Shown here in pieces: positions 45,235 to 55,860 of a stretch of DNA of 64,000 nt. Within the stretch, counting starts at the first letter, position 1. The number at the start of each line of letters is the position of its first letter. The translations under genes were made by a program, and so were the position numbers. The notes below the pieces were generated by a model. That model saw only the letters and a list, made by a program, of their open reading frames with translations. It was not told the origin of the DNA and ran no database searches. Source of the DNA: Tenebrio molitor (taxonomy: Eukaryota; Arthropoda; Insecta; Coleoptera; Tenebrionidae); assembly GCF_963966145.1 (NCBI RefSeq), contig NC_091052.1, positions 19,592,001-19,656,000 of the forward strand, written 5' to 3'.

Positions 45235-47420
45235 CCGGGTGTCCCAGAACTGCCGCATGATATTTTAATAACGTATTCCGGAATGAAAATTAAGACTAAA
45301 TTTGAAAGAATCAATGTCGAGGGCCGTAGGGTATTTAAATGGTAAACTATAGAAATTAACCAATCGTGTGAAGCTTTTTTCAACCTGTTTTAAGGTATAT
45401 TAAGTAATCCAACTAGTTGCTAGGAAACAACTTACATTTACATTTTTCAAAATTCTTATAAATTTAGCTGGTCCACTGTACTTGACAGAAATGAAGTGTC
45501 AATGTGACATTATTTTTATAGTAGCTGCGTTGAGACAGGTCACCCTAAGATGAAAGCGTAAATGTTGAGCTGACAAACGTTAATACACTCCTTAAAACTA
45601 GGGAAAAATATTGAGGTTCATGTTTGATTTGAATAATACCTTAACAAAAGCTGGTTTTTAAGCAGGGTAAAACAGAAAAGCAATATTGTTTTGTTTTTTT
45701 AGAATTAAAAAAAAGTTTAATAAACAATCAAAAACCATAACAGTTAACAATTCGTAGATACTCTTATAATAATTGTTCAAAATGACCTCCACCAATTTGA
45801 ACACAAAGGCGTGCTCGTCTTATTAAGCTTGCTTGGGCGCCTTGAATCATTTGAGGTGTAATTGTTGCCAAAGCTTCATGCAATCTATCATCCAGTTGTT
45901 CTAAACAGTTCACCGGTTCACGATAAACATAGTTTTTCATGTGATCCTACAAAAAATAGTCTAAAGGTGTGAGATCAGGCGACCTAGCCGGCCAATTTAT
46001 TGGCCCGCCACGTCCACGTCCTATCCAAGAATCAGGATATCTTATATCAAGGACTTGTTGAGTTTGCCTGTATAATGCACTGGAGCACCATCATGTTGAA
46101 ACCAGGGATGTGCCATGAATTGCTATGGTACATCGTTTAGAAGATCAGGCAATTCATCATTAAGAAAATTGGCATAGACCATTTAATCTTGGAGGAAATT
46201 AAAACGGACTAACCTGAAACTCTACAGTCGATATTTTATCTGATAATTGTTTGTTTATCAACACTTGCCAATTAATCTCCTAAAATCCCAGCCCACAGAT
46301 TGATGCTAAACCGATGTTGAAATGCATTAACATAAATTGCAGGTGGATTTTCGTCTGCCCATATATGATAATTATGAATGTTAAATGTACCGTTTCTTGA
46401 GAAAAAACATTTATCCGTAAATAAAACACTTTTTACAAAGTTGGGATTTGCTTCATGTTGTTGCAGTAACCATTCACAGAACTGCACTCTGAGAGGAAGA
46501 TCTTCAGGCAAGAGATTCTGTACACGCGTATAATGATAAGCGTGTTGTCGATTATCCTTTAGAATCCGCTGTGTTGTGCTTTTTGAAATGTCAAACATAC
46601 TAGCGACGCTTCTAATACTTAACGTTCCGTCTTCCTCAAAAGCCTGAAGAACAGCCTCTTCGTTTTGTGGAGTGCGAGCCTCTCGTGTAACACCACCAAC
46701 TCCTTTAATTTCCCGTATTCCTAGCGCGATTTACCAAACGCAAAAATACATTTGCAGCGTACGTGCAGCGTAAGCTTCTACGGCTGCGTAAGCACTTTCA
46801 CCACATGCTCCATAAACTATGAGCATATCATAGTACTCTGCAGCGGTAAACATTTTCAAAACTGTTCACTTTTCGATTTTAAGAAAAAATATTACTGTCA
46901 AAATGACGTTAAGAAATGCCACAATGTATTTATTATTCGATTACAGCGGACCAAATAATTCAAAGAATTTTATCGTATTATTAAAATCCATGGAAATGAA
47001 ACAAAGTAATGAGCTTACCTAATAAAGCAATTAACAAAAGTCTTATGATTGGTCAGCGAAAAGCGCTTACAGTATAGATACAGCGTGATCAACAATGACT
47101 GAGTCTGTTGGCAATGAAACAATTGAAAATACTGGTGATTTTTGTCTAGTAATTGGCACTGACCACGCACTGACCGAATTTTTTAACTTGAGATGACATA
47201 AAAAACATTCTTGGTTATGCAGGTTATGTTTATACTATTACAAAAATGAACCTTCGTTGGTAAATTTTAAATTTGCCAAATTTCATTGTTACCAACAGAC
47301 TCAGTCATTCTTGATCACTCCGTACTATAGGACCCTCGACATTCTTTCTTTCAATTTTAGTCTTGATTTTCACTCCAGAATACGCTATTAAAATATCATG
47401 CGGCAGTTCTGGGACACCGG
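45235..47420 (-). mobile_element. Mariner-like element, CCGGGTGTCCCAGAACTGCC termini
   Basis: The 45 bp inverted ends, CCGGGTGTCCCAGAACTGCC on the left and the near-identical right end (one T to G-pair change), are flanked by TA at 45233-45234 and 47421-47422. Total 2186 bp. The minus strand holds a decayed transposase (45780-46710). The right and left TIRs also share ATGATATTTTAATA. Confidence 0.88.
45780..46710 (-). pseudogene. Mariner-like transposase with decayed catalytic core
   Basis: The 108-codon frame (46598-46272) reads FDISKSTTQRILKDN, then LFTDKCFFSRNGTFN with the first catalytic aspartate, HNYHIWADENPPAI and RFSINLWAGILGD. Downstream after stops are a GPINWPARSPDLTPLDYFL block with the third aspartate near 45960-46010 and the C-terminus ASLIRRARLCVQIGGGHFEQ. 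The second-aspartate region around 46090 is altered (WWCSSALY in place of the usual QQDGAPxHY). The order and spacing fit a D,D41D-type mariner relative. Not functional as it stands. Confidence 0.82.
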
Positions 47421-47689
47421 TATATACCGCAATATTTTCCGAATATGCAGTAGAAGCGTAGCTGTCATCTAGAATAAAGAAAAAGTTGATATCTTTAATA
47501 ACAAACAAGTTATGGATCTTTTTCGCAGCTCTGGGACACCTGTATGTACTTGCAACCTACCACTTTTAATCATCAGTGAGATAGCTACAGCCATGCTATG
47601 ACTGAAAACCTGAGTGGCGTAACATACCTAAATATAAAACTGTTCAGACAACGATAATATTATTTTTGTTACATATTACCTTCATTTTT

Positions 47690-49034
47690 GGATTTTTTTC
47701 TGGAATAACATGTAGGTCATTAATTTTTCGAAGTGCTCTTAGGTCTCCGCAAGGTTGGTCAGTGAAATAAGCTTGCAATATATGGTTCCATTCTCCCTTA
47801 ACAATTTCTCCATTGCATTCTCAAATTAAATCTTTTGTAAGTACATAAACTGTTCCTGATGCCTTTAAGTAAATGAGGCGTATCAAACAAAAAAAGAATT
47901 TCTTCGTTCTGAACTATAATTCTCCTCCTTTACGGGTAATTTTCTACTGTTGTAGATCGATCGTGATTCATTGAGAAGAGTATTTATACCCGCTTGATTT
48001 GCAGCTCCTTGATAACAAATAGTGGCAATAATTAAAATATATCGGTTGCTGCTATTTCTTAAAAATACCACAAATATAAAAGACAAGGATGTGGTCAGCA
48101 ATTTTTATGTCTGGAGTATCAGTTGCAAACCCATAAAATTCATCAGAATTTTTATCGTAATCGATGTGCGGCATAATCTGATCGAAAATAAGGGCACACA
48201 TTTTGTTACGACTATTCAATTTAAAGCAGCATCTTTTGGATTGTCAAATATGACTTGATTAAAACCGGCATTAATTGGAACTTTATTAAGCATAGCCATC
48301 ATAGTTTGTCGATTGGGGAGTGCAAACATTTTCCTTAATTTTGAGTACGCTCTTCCAAATTGTTTAAATAGTGCTAGAGCCAAAACTTTCTCATCAGTGG
48401 TGTATCTGCGTCCTTTTGGTTGGATATTTCGCTTTTTCATCATCACTCCCCAATACTGAGCTTTTCAATTTAATGTTAAATTGTTTAGCCAACCGTAACT
48501 GTTTTCGATAAGAAGTTGCCCTAATTTTATTGATACATGCCACTTTTTTAAATTTTAACAAGGACTGATACAATTTGTTGGCAGTAGGTGACAGTACTTT
48601 TTTTCCAGATTTGAAAGGCTCGAACTTCCTGCTTTGTAACAAGGTGGGAGTTTCAGGAGTTTGTAAGCTGACGGAAGGTATTACTTCATCTTGCAGATGA
48701 AATAGTTGGTCTTTTGATGTTTGCTCTAAAAAAGCAAAATGTATACATGACATTTTATGTAAATATTATTAAACTTACTGTATGGAATTCTTAAAGTGGG
48801 TAAAGCGGTATTTTTCAATTTATTATTTGCAGCAAAGTAATGATTCTCGAAGTGCAGACCGCATACAGTGTGGTGATTGTATACTTTCCAACTATCTAAT
48901 GTTATCAATATTTGAGTATTATCTATTAGCTTTAACCAATCACTAAAACGCTCCGGATATTTTCCTGGATTAGGAAATCTATGCCTGGTTGCAACTGGGC
49001 GATAACATGTAGGAACACTGCACAATCTCATCAT
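47690..49034 (-). pseudogene. THAP/P-element-like transposase, multi-exon, decayed
   Basis: Exon 1 starts at the ATG at 49034 with a THAP zinc finger: LCSVPTCYRP, HRFPNPGK, WLKLIDN, VCGLHFENHYF (C-x4-C...C-x2-H) and ALPTL. A 52 bp intron (48778-48726, GTAAGT to TTTTAG) leads in frame into KQTSKDQLFHLQ. A frameshift near 48440 then gives RRYTTDEKVLALALFKQFG and RAYSKLRKMFALPNRQTMMA, the P-transposase central block. Further degraded stretches to 47690 include EFYGFATD, PHLLKGIRN and DLHVIPEKNPKMKV. Catalytic aspartates cannot be confirmed. Compared with Drosophila P transposase the layout is complete but damaged. Confidence 0.78.
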
Positions 49035-49232
49035 GATTTTTTACAATGTTAGACTTGTGCCAAATTATTTGTATGACATACCGTGACATGATTTGAATTC
49101 CAATACTTTTATCATGCTTTTATCATATCCCCCTCTTTTTTAAAATGGAGAGCGCCACCCTACGGCTTGTGGTAGGTGCACTAGCCGTGCTCACAACCCT
49201 GACACAAATTTTGTAGGCAACTTTGCATTCTA

Positions 49233-50298
49233 CGGGATGATCAAGAAGGACTGTTTAAGTTGGTAACACTGGATCGTATTTTAAATCGTATAACAGGAGT
49301 AACTTCCGGTTGTTGGTGGCTTGTCGTTGTTAATGCTATACCTATATCAGATATTTGTCAAATAAACCAACAAAACATATCCAGTTCCCAGTTGCAGTGT
49401 TTTAAATAGTGATGGATAAATGACCGGTCATTTATTTTTGGTCAAAGTCCTCTACGGTCAAAGTTGACCGGTCCTTGATCGGTCAATTACCAGTCATTAT
49501 TGGTCAAAAAGTAGGAACTAGTTAAACATCACAAAATGATTCTTTCAATGTCAAGGATTATTTTAATACCAAATAATGGTTCTTAATTCCATTTTTTATA
49601 AGATTTATTGATCGATAAATTATTATTCTAAAATTGTGTAAGTGAGGTTAAGTTTGAATTGTTTGAAGTTATACTTTGTTTTTTCTTTAACATATTTGCT
49701 TGAATTTGAACTTTTTGTTAATTTAAAACGCTTTAAAACTTTCAACACAACTGTGTGTGTGTATTTTCAGTTTTTTAGTTTCTTTTAAAATACCTACTTA
49801 AACATTCGTTTAGAATTTAAAAAAGTAGGTAAGTATTTTATGAAAATAAAAATATGTATGTCATGTTAAGAAGATACAAAAACGATTGAAAAACAAAAAC
49901 CACTTCTTCCTAATAGATAAAAAGCTTAATAATCGTTTTCCACAATGATCTTTATTAAAGTTTTAGATGTTTCATTGTCATAATTTACTTATTTATTGTC
50001 ATAATCCATTTCTTCATTGTCAGCAGCTACGTAAATGAAATCAGACAACCCAACATAACCTCATCTCATCAGTCAAACAGTCATTATATCCTATAATCTT
50101 CAACATTATAAGCGGGAAATTTGAATTTTAAAAATGACTGGTCAAATTCGTCAAGTCATTGACAATTATTGACCGGTCAAATGGGTCATTGACTAAGTCA
50201 ATTACCGGACCTCACAACACTAGTTTTAAATACCCGAATTAAAAAATTTTCTCAATTGTACTGCCAACTTATCTAAACAGTCCTTCTTGATCACCCGG
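49233..50298. mobile_element. MITE, GATCAAGAAGGACTGTTTAA family, split by a hAT MITE
   Basis: The inverted ends contain GATCAAGAAGGACTGTTTAA and are flanked by TA. Without the insert (49407-50222) and one 8 bp duplication the element is about 242 bp, close to the 231 bp of the uninterrupted copy at 63278-63508, which confirms the boundaries. Confidence 0.88.
49407..50222. mobile_element. hAT-type MITE, TAGTGATGG termini, 8 bp duplication
   Basis: Ends are TAGTGATGGATAAATGACCG and, reversed, TAGTGTTGTGAGGTCCGG, flanked by GTTTTAAA at 49399-49406 and 50223-50230. The subterminal regions are crowded with GACCGGTCA-type palindromes and their variants, like binding sites for a transposase. 816 bp, no transposase ORF. 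Confidence 0.9.
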
Positions 50299-50309
50299 TA
50301 GATTATACC

Positions 50310-50452
50310 ATTCCGGACACGGAATCTTGGCCAACATTTTTTAGACATTTCTAAAAAAAAATATGTAAACCAATCTTTAGTGTCATTAATAAATGACAGT
50401 TATTAAAAATCACGTTGAAGTTTTTCTTATGACATCAAAAAAGCAGGGAAAT
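50310..50452. mobile_element. Truncated copy of the ATTCCGGACACGG MITE
   Basis: It begins ATTCCGGACACGGAATCTTG and is collinear with 62803-62945 over about 140 bases, then loses similarity just before the outer THAP element. The right terminus is missing. Confidence 0.75.
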
Positions 50453-50960
50453 GGCATCATCTAAAATTAGTATATTAAAGAGAGTAGACTCTATCCTGGT
50501 TCCTAGGGGCGTTTGTCGATTGTTGATTGGCTGCACTGTTATTGTCAAACTTGTTAGATATGACTGTTCTGTGGATATGACAGGTGACATTTCAAGAGTA
50601 GGTGCAAAATAAACACAATTATGGAAGAAAATAAGTTCAATTACAGTGTTCAACTACAAACTTACAACTTGTGGAAAAACTTTGCCATTTGTGCTGTAAA
50701 TTTTCCGTATTGTGATTTGCTAGTGATGTTGAGCAAATGATTAGAAATTTTTTTATAATGAGGTGTGCAAGTTTACAGCAAGCTGGAATTATGATGTGGG
50801 AAGACATAGACAATACTATAGAAGTGTATGTTGTCTCTGTAAGCTGATTGGAAAATAAAACTTTTGTATGGCGATTAAATGTTTCTTCACATATTCGAAT
50901 AAGTGTAAAAAAGCAGCTACTTGGAAAATGTAAACCTCCAAAATTTCGCTTTGAACTATA

Positions 50961-53199
50961 CAGTGAGTTTTTTTTAAGACTGGCCATAGGGTTTTACATG
51001 CTAATTTTTCAACCCCCTGTTAACTTTTGTTCCGATGAAAATATTCAAACCATTTTTGGAACAAAGTTGGAAGATTTTTTAAACTATCGGACAGATTACA
51101 ATTCAATATCCCAAACTATCGAAAAAGTTGGGAAAAAATATTTTTTAGCGCGCCGAAAGCGTCCAAAAGTGGAGATCGTCAGGTGCTGGTTGAGCCTAGT
51201 GTACCTATATAAAAGTTTACTAAGAGTAGGGCAAACGCGTATATTTGACAACTATTTTTGATCCAAATTTATGTCAGTTTAATGTCATTAGGTCAGTAGC
51301 GTCACAAGAGTTTCTTTTAACGGATCAGAATAAATAAAAAAATAAAAAATACTGGAAAACCAAACCAAACAATATTTTATTGAACAATAATAAATATTTT
51401 TGCTTAAACATTCATTTAAATACTAAATACGAATCTATTGTTTTAAATTTTGAACCATATCCCTCATGGCATGACTCTTGCTGGACCATTTAATTTTTTG
51501 GCGGATTCTGATTTCCCTTTTTAATTTCGCAGTATAAATTTTTAAACGATAAACCATCAATTTTAATGCAAACTTTGATTTTATGTTACAACAACGTCGA
51601 AATTTGATTGCCTGATAATCAGGATCGGCAAAAACTCCATCCTTTAGAATTTTCAATATATTTCCGCTGTAGCTATTTTTCTTTAAATATTTTTTTAAAT
51701 TGGAAAATGCTTTTTCTACTAAAATTGCAGTCTGAAATGTCTTGTCCGTCACATAAAACAGACATCCTGCTTTGTATTCCTTTAGAGCTACAAATTTAGA
51801 ATAAGGTCTAATAGTAATTCGTTTAGTTTTTGATCCTAAAGCCAACATACAATCCTGACAAATTTTTTGTTTCCTCATTGTTTTTATCACATATCCAGCA
51901 CAATTATACAAAGCATTTTTTTCTCTCAAAGAAAGTTCATTTTGATGTTTATTCCAATCGGACGGTAATATCAAGTTTCTTTCTGTTTCATTATCATTAT
52001 AATTTTTTTTATCTTGATTCATTCTAATATAATTTAAAAAACCTGTCAATGGTGCTCCTTCATCATATTCATCATTTCATCCAAAACTAACATGCAATCT
52101 TTAACAAAATCATTATTGAATGTCTCTATCTTAATTTTCATAAAATTTATAACATCATCTAAAACTCCCGACTTAAACTGTAAATTTTGTAAATGATAAT
52201 TTAATGTGCGAATTGCTGGAAATGGCAATTTCATTTTTCTCAACATGGTATATCCACTGGTTCCACATGCAAATTTAAGTTTCAGTGATTTGGTTAAAGT
52301 TTCGTTTGAACATTTTCTGAATTTTTTTGTTCTAATGGCCTGAAGTTGATCTTCTGTAAAAACATTTTCCAATTTTTCTTTTAGTTCTTTATTTTGACGT
52401 TTTTGTAAGTAGAGGGCATTACTTAATTTTTTGTTATTTACTTTAAAAATCATCAATCTCTTCTTTAAATTCTGAATTTTTTTTGGAGACGGACGTGATC
52501 AAAATTTTCTTTAAATTGGTTTAAATTATCCGGTAACGCAGCACACATTTTTTCTTCTATGTTTGAATTTAATGAGAACTTCGGAAAGCCGAAAATAGAA
52601 GGTGCAGCATGCTTCTTCAGTACTTTCCCATAAATTTCCCACTGATCTTCTGAAAAATGGTCTGCACATATTCTTCCATTCTTCGGTGGCGTTCTATTCA
52701 TGTGCTTTGTCCAAATAGAACGCTTATATGGGTTTTTCGGGATAGATTTGAAAATTATACCATCTTCGCTTCTGTTTTTACATCCTTCTACACTGCAGCC
52801 TGTCATTGTTGTTATTTGACGAACGGCAATGAATGTCACAATGACGTATATTTTAATAAAATAAATAAATAGGCTGTGGTAAAAGTGATCCACCAATCAA
52901 ATTGGATCACGCTGTTTGCCCTACTCTTAGTAAACTTTTATATAGGTACACTAGTTGAGCCGACAAAGGCGCTACTCTGGCGGCCGCTCGACGTACTATT
53001 ATTTCGGCGCCCTAAAAATATTTTTTTCACAACTTTTTCGACAGTTTGGGATATTAAATTGTAATCTATTCGATAGTTTAAAAAATCATCCAACTTTGTT
53101 CCAAAAATGGTTTGAATATTTTTATCGGTACAAAAGTTAACAGGGGGTTGAAAAATTAGCATGTAAAACCCTATGGCCAGTCTTAAAAAAAACTCACTG
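50961..53199 (-). mobile_element. P/THAP-type element with 290 bp TIRs and TA flanks
   Basis: The inverted ends (CAGTGAGTTTTTTTTAAGAC) extend about 290 bp with few differences. Flanks are TA/TA, not the 8 bp duplication usual for P elements. It carries THAP and P-transposase coding blocks on the minus strand. Inside the right TIR, CTATATAAAAG at about 52938-52948 is a TATA-like box some 130 bp upstream of the transposase ATG. The MITE at 4937-5431 shares these ends. Confidence 0.85.
51435..52806 (-). pseudogene. P-type transposase, core deleted, frameshifted
   Basis: From the ATG at 52806 the frame gives a THAP finger (MTGCSVEGCKNRSEDGIIFK, WTKHMNRTPPKNGRICADHF with C-x2-H, and APSIFGF). After a frameshift near 52465 it gives a leucine-rich stretch, LKLKFACGTSGYTMLRKMK, FPAIRTLNYHLQNLQFKSG and DCMLVLDEMMNMM, where DEM is the first catalytic position of the family. 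The next frame (52049-51435) begins FLNYIRMNQ and shows ALYNCAGYVIKTMR with KICQDCMLAL. The region between DEM and the C-terminal domain, holding the remaining catalytic residues, is missing: an internal deletion as in nonautonomous P derivatives. Confidence 0.82.
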
Positions 53200-53870
53200 T
53201 ATATCTGAACATTGTCGTCACAGTGATTGTTGTCCTCAGAATGAAGCTAATTAGCACATTTAGTACACATGCTCTTTTTAGGTAGGGAGTTGACTATTGA
53301 GCTTGCAATGTAGTGAAGAATATTTTCATTTGCTAGAGAAGAATTATGTTCAGTGTAGGTGGAGGAACAAGTAGGGAGTGTAAGTGATGATGTTGAAGGT
53401 GCATTCAAATTTGGAGGTTGTTTTATTTATTTTTTATTTCTTAAAACTTTGTCATTATTTGCATTTAAATTAAATTGCTCATTGTTAAAATATTTCAAGA
53501 GTGAAAATAAAATGTAAATTTTATGTTAATTATTTAGATTTGCTTGCATTTACTTCACAAAGTCTGTGGCAACTAGGCTGCCAATTCAATGGTTTCCCAA
53601 TATTTTGGATCCACAATTGTCTGCGTGACGCATCGTTTGGGAACCGAAACATTTTGATACCTCTTTCTGATCTGGCAGAACAATAAGGTGCCGTGCAACC
53701 AACCATTTTAAGAAATTTTTCTGTTTTGAATTTGGCGCTTGACCGAACTGACAGATATTTGAAGCTTGATATGTAGTAAACAGTAGATGCTGCCAACAGA
53801 AAATGTAACTCTCAAAAACTCCCCTAGGAACCAGGATCGAGTCTACTTTCCCTTATATACCATTATTATA

Positions 53871-54106
53871 ACGGGTGACTATTAAAATTTTCACTTGGAG
53901 TTGGCTTTGAACGAGTTTTTATTTTTTCTGTTACTTTAGACACACGCAAGAACGAACAACAAATGTCAGTCAGTACAATTGAAACATAACCAAATTAAGA
54001 GAAAAAACATTTATTGAAATGTCAAACTTGTCAGTGTCTAAGGTGCAACGGAAAACAAAGAATGATCCATAGCCAACCCTAAGTGAAAATTTTAATAGTC
54101 ACCCGT
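53871..54106. mobile_element. MITE, ACGGGTGACTATTAAAATTT termini
   Basis: The 27 bp inverted ends are perfect (ACGGGTGACTATTAAAATTT outwards) and flanked by TA. 236 bp, noncoding. Confidence 0.9.
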
Positions 54107-54269
54107 TATATACATTATCGAGTCAAAAGTTGGGTTATATTCAATAAAGGCCAGTTCACACATATTTGTCAGTTAAATGTCAGTTGACAAGATACTGTCA
54201 ATAGTGATTGTAAAAGTCAATTTTATTTTGACTTTTACTTGACAATTAAAAGCTTGATACAAATGTACG

Positions 54270-55530
54270 AAATTTTGTGTCCCAATTTTTCTTCGAAAAA
54301 TTGAAAAAATTCCCACACCAAAAATGTTCTCGAATTTTGTCGACGCGTTTCATCCAACCAAGTTGGAATCATCATTTTTCAAATCTCCCAAACTTACGGT
54401 GGGCCATGTGCTCTTTAAAACGTGTTATGATCAGTCGTTTAGATTGTCCAATATATTTTTGATTACAATCTTTACAATTAATTTCATAAATCCCCGACTT
54501 TTCATTCCTGTTGACTTTCGGATTACCGAGTAAACTTTGAAGACTAGTTCCTGCCGTATAAGCCACGTTTAAATCCAGACTTCTGAAAATTCTTTCTAAT
54601 CCTTTTGTCAATGCTGGTATATATGGCAATGTTACAAAAGTTGTTTTTCCAAACGTTTCTTTTCGAAACGTCGAGGTTTCTTTGACCATTTGTTTAAACT
54701 TAAACCTATCAATAATTTTATCTACAAGGCTAACATCGAATCCGTTGCACTTTGCTGCATCCCTAATGACACTCAGCTCCTTTCTGTGCCTTCCCTTGCT
54801 TAGAGGAAAGGTGAGAAGTCTGTGAACCAAGACATTTAACTTGCCATTTTTTGCTGTGGAGAGTGATTTGAATCATTAGGGATATAGCGAAGTGTGTTTG
54901 TATCCTTCCGGTACACATCAAATTCTAACATGTTGTTGTTCCTCAGAACCAAAGTGTCCAGAAATGGTAAACAGTTGTTGTCTTCTTTTTCCCATGTGAA
55001 TTTTATGCTTTCAAAGCGTTTATTAAGCTTTTCGATGAAGTTATCAATGTCGCCTTTATTTGTGTCGAAAATTGCAAAAAATATCATCCACATACCTTAA
55101 CCATATACTAGGAAAGTATTCAAGCTCTTTCTCTAAATCTTTCTCAAAACGGCTCATGAATAGATCAGCAATAAAAGGAGACAAAGAGTTTCCCATTGCT
55201 GTTCCCTCATTCTGTTGATAAAATTTATCGTTGATTTGAAAAATGTTCTGCTTCATGCAAATTTCGGTGAGCTGAATACATTCCTTTACAATTTTATCAT
55301 CTAAGTGGTTTTCTAACAATAATTCTTTAAGGTATTCAAGAGTCTGTGGAATTGGAACACTAGGAAAAGAGAATTTACATCAAATGAAACCAAAATCTCG
55401 CTGTCTTTGAGTTTAATATCTTTAATTCTGTTAATAAAATCTAATGAATTTTGCACTGAAAAACTTGATTGGTTTATGGCCAAGTTATTGAATTCGTTTG
55501 TCAACCATTTAGAAATTTTTGAAGTTGGAA
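54270..55530 (-). pseudogene. Penelope-like element: reverse transcriptase and GIY-YIG
   Basis: In order on the minus strand: ISKWLTNEFNNLAINQSSFS, DSEILVSFDVNSLF (RT motif A), GTAMGNSLSPFIADLFMSRF, WLRYVDDIFC (motif C, YVDD), LPFLDTLVLRNN, VYRKDTNTLRYIPNDSNHSP. Then comes the linker IIDRFKFKQMVKETSTFRKE, and the GIY-YIG endonuclease GIYEINCKDCNQKYIGQSKR, ITRFKEHMAHR. These are the two domains that define Penelope-like elements. Frameshifts occur near 55080, 55320 and 54835, and the 5' end is truncated, so it is inactive. Confidence 0.88.
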
Positions 55531-55531
55531 T

Positions 55532-55732
55532 TATTGATAGGTTTAAGTTTAAACAAATGGTCAAAGAAACTTCGACTTTTCGAAAAGAAACGTCTGGAAA
55601 AACAACTTTTGTAACATTGCCACATATACCAACATTGACAAAAGGATTAGAAAGAATTTTCAGAAGTCTGGATTTAAAGACAAAGTTAACAGGAATGAAA
55701 AGTCGGGAATTTATGAAATTAATTGTAAAGAT
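55532..55732 (+). pseudogene. Inverted Penelope fragment, head to head with the main copy
   Basis: This 200 bp on the plus strand encodes IDRFKFKQMVKETSTFRKET through TKGLERIFRSLDL, the same stretch found at 54570-54725 on the minus strand with a few changes. It begins exactly where the main copy's truncated 5' end stops, and it ends where the CR1/Jockey tail begins. Inverted 5' fragments of this kind are characteristic of Penelope-like insertions. Confidence 0.85.
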
Positions 55733-55860
55733 TATTATTATTATTATTATTATTATTACGTAAAATAGAAGCTGAGACCGAAGTTTATTTAGCTCCCAGA
55801 TCAAAACGGAAAAGTAAACTATTTCCGTAATTTCAATTTCAATTGATCGCATCTGCTTCG

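Larger units (their letters stand above)
50637..53705 (-). pseudogene. THAP transposase of the outer element, split and deleted
   Basis: The N-terminal THAP finger from 53705 reads MVGCTAPYCSARSERGIKMF, then FPNDASRRQLWIQNIG and a decayed end (HRLCEVNASK in place of LCEVHF). After a large deletion a C-terminal portion reads NENILHYIASSIVNSLPKKS, MCTKCAN, matching the YVAGYVxxKL...C-x2-C tail. It then breaks at the TA insertion site (53200) and resumes at 50960 with YSSKRNFGGLHFPS, FFTLIRICEETFN to a stop at 50637. The frame across the insertion is continuous when the insert and one TA are removed. Catalytic core missing, so not active. Confidence 0.72.
50470..53860 (-). mobile_element. Outer THAP-type element, interrupted
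   Basis: The ends share about 45 bp in inverted orientation, containing TCCTGGTTCCTAGGGG and AGTAGACTC. The minus strand carries, in order, a THAP finger (53705-53545), a C-terminal hinge (53360-53230) and the GGLHFPS C-terminal domain (50960-50640). The P-type element at 50961-53199 sits between the last two. Most of the catalytic part is absent. Confidence 0.75.
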
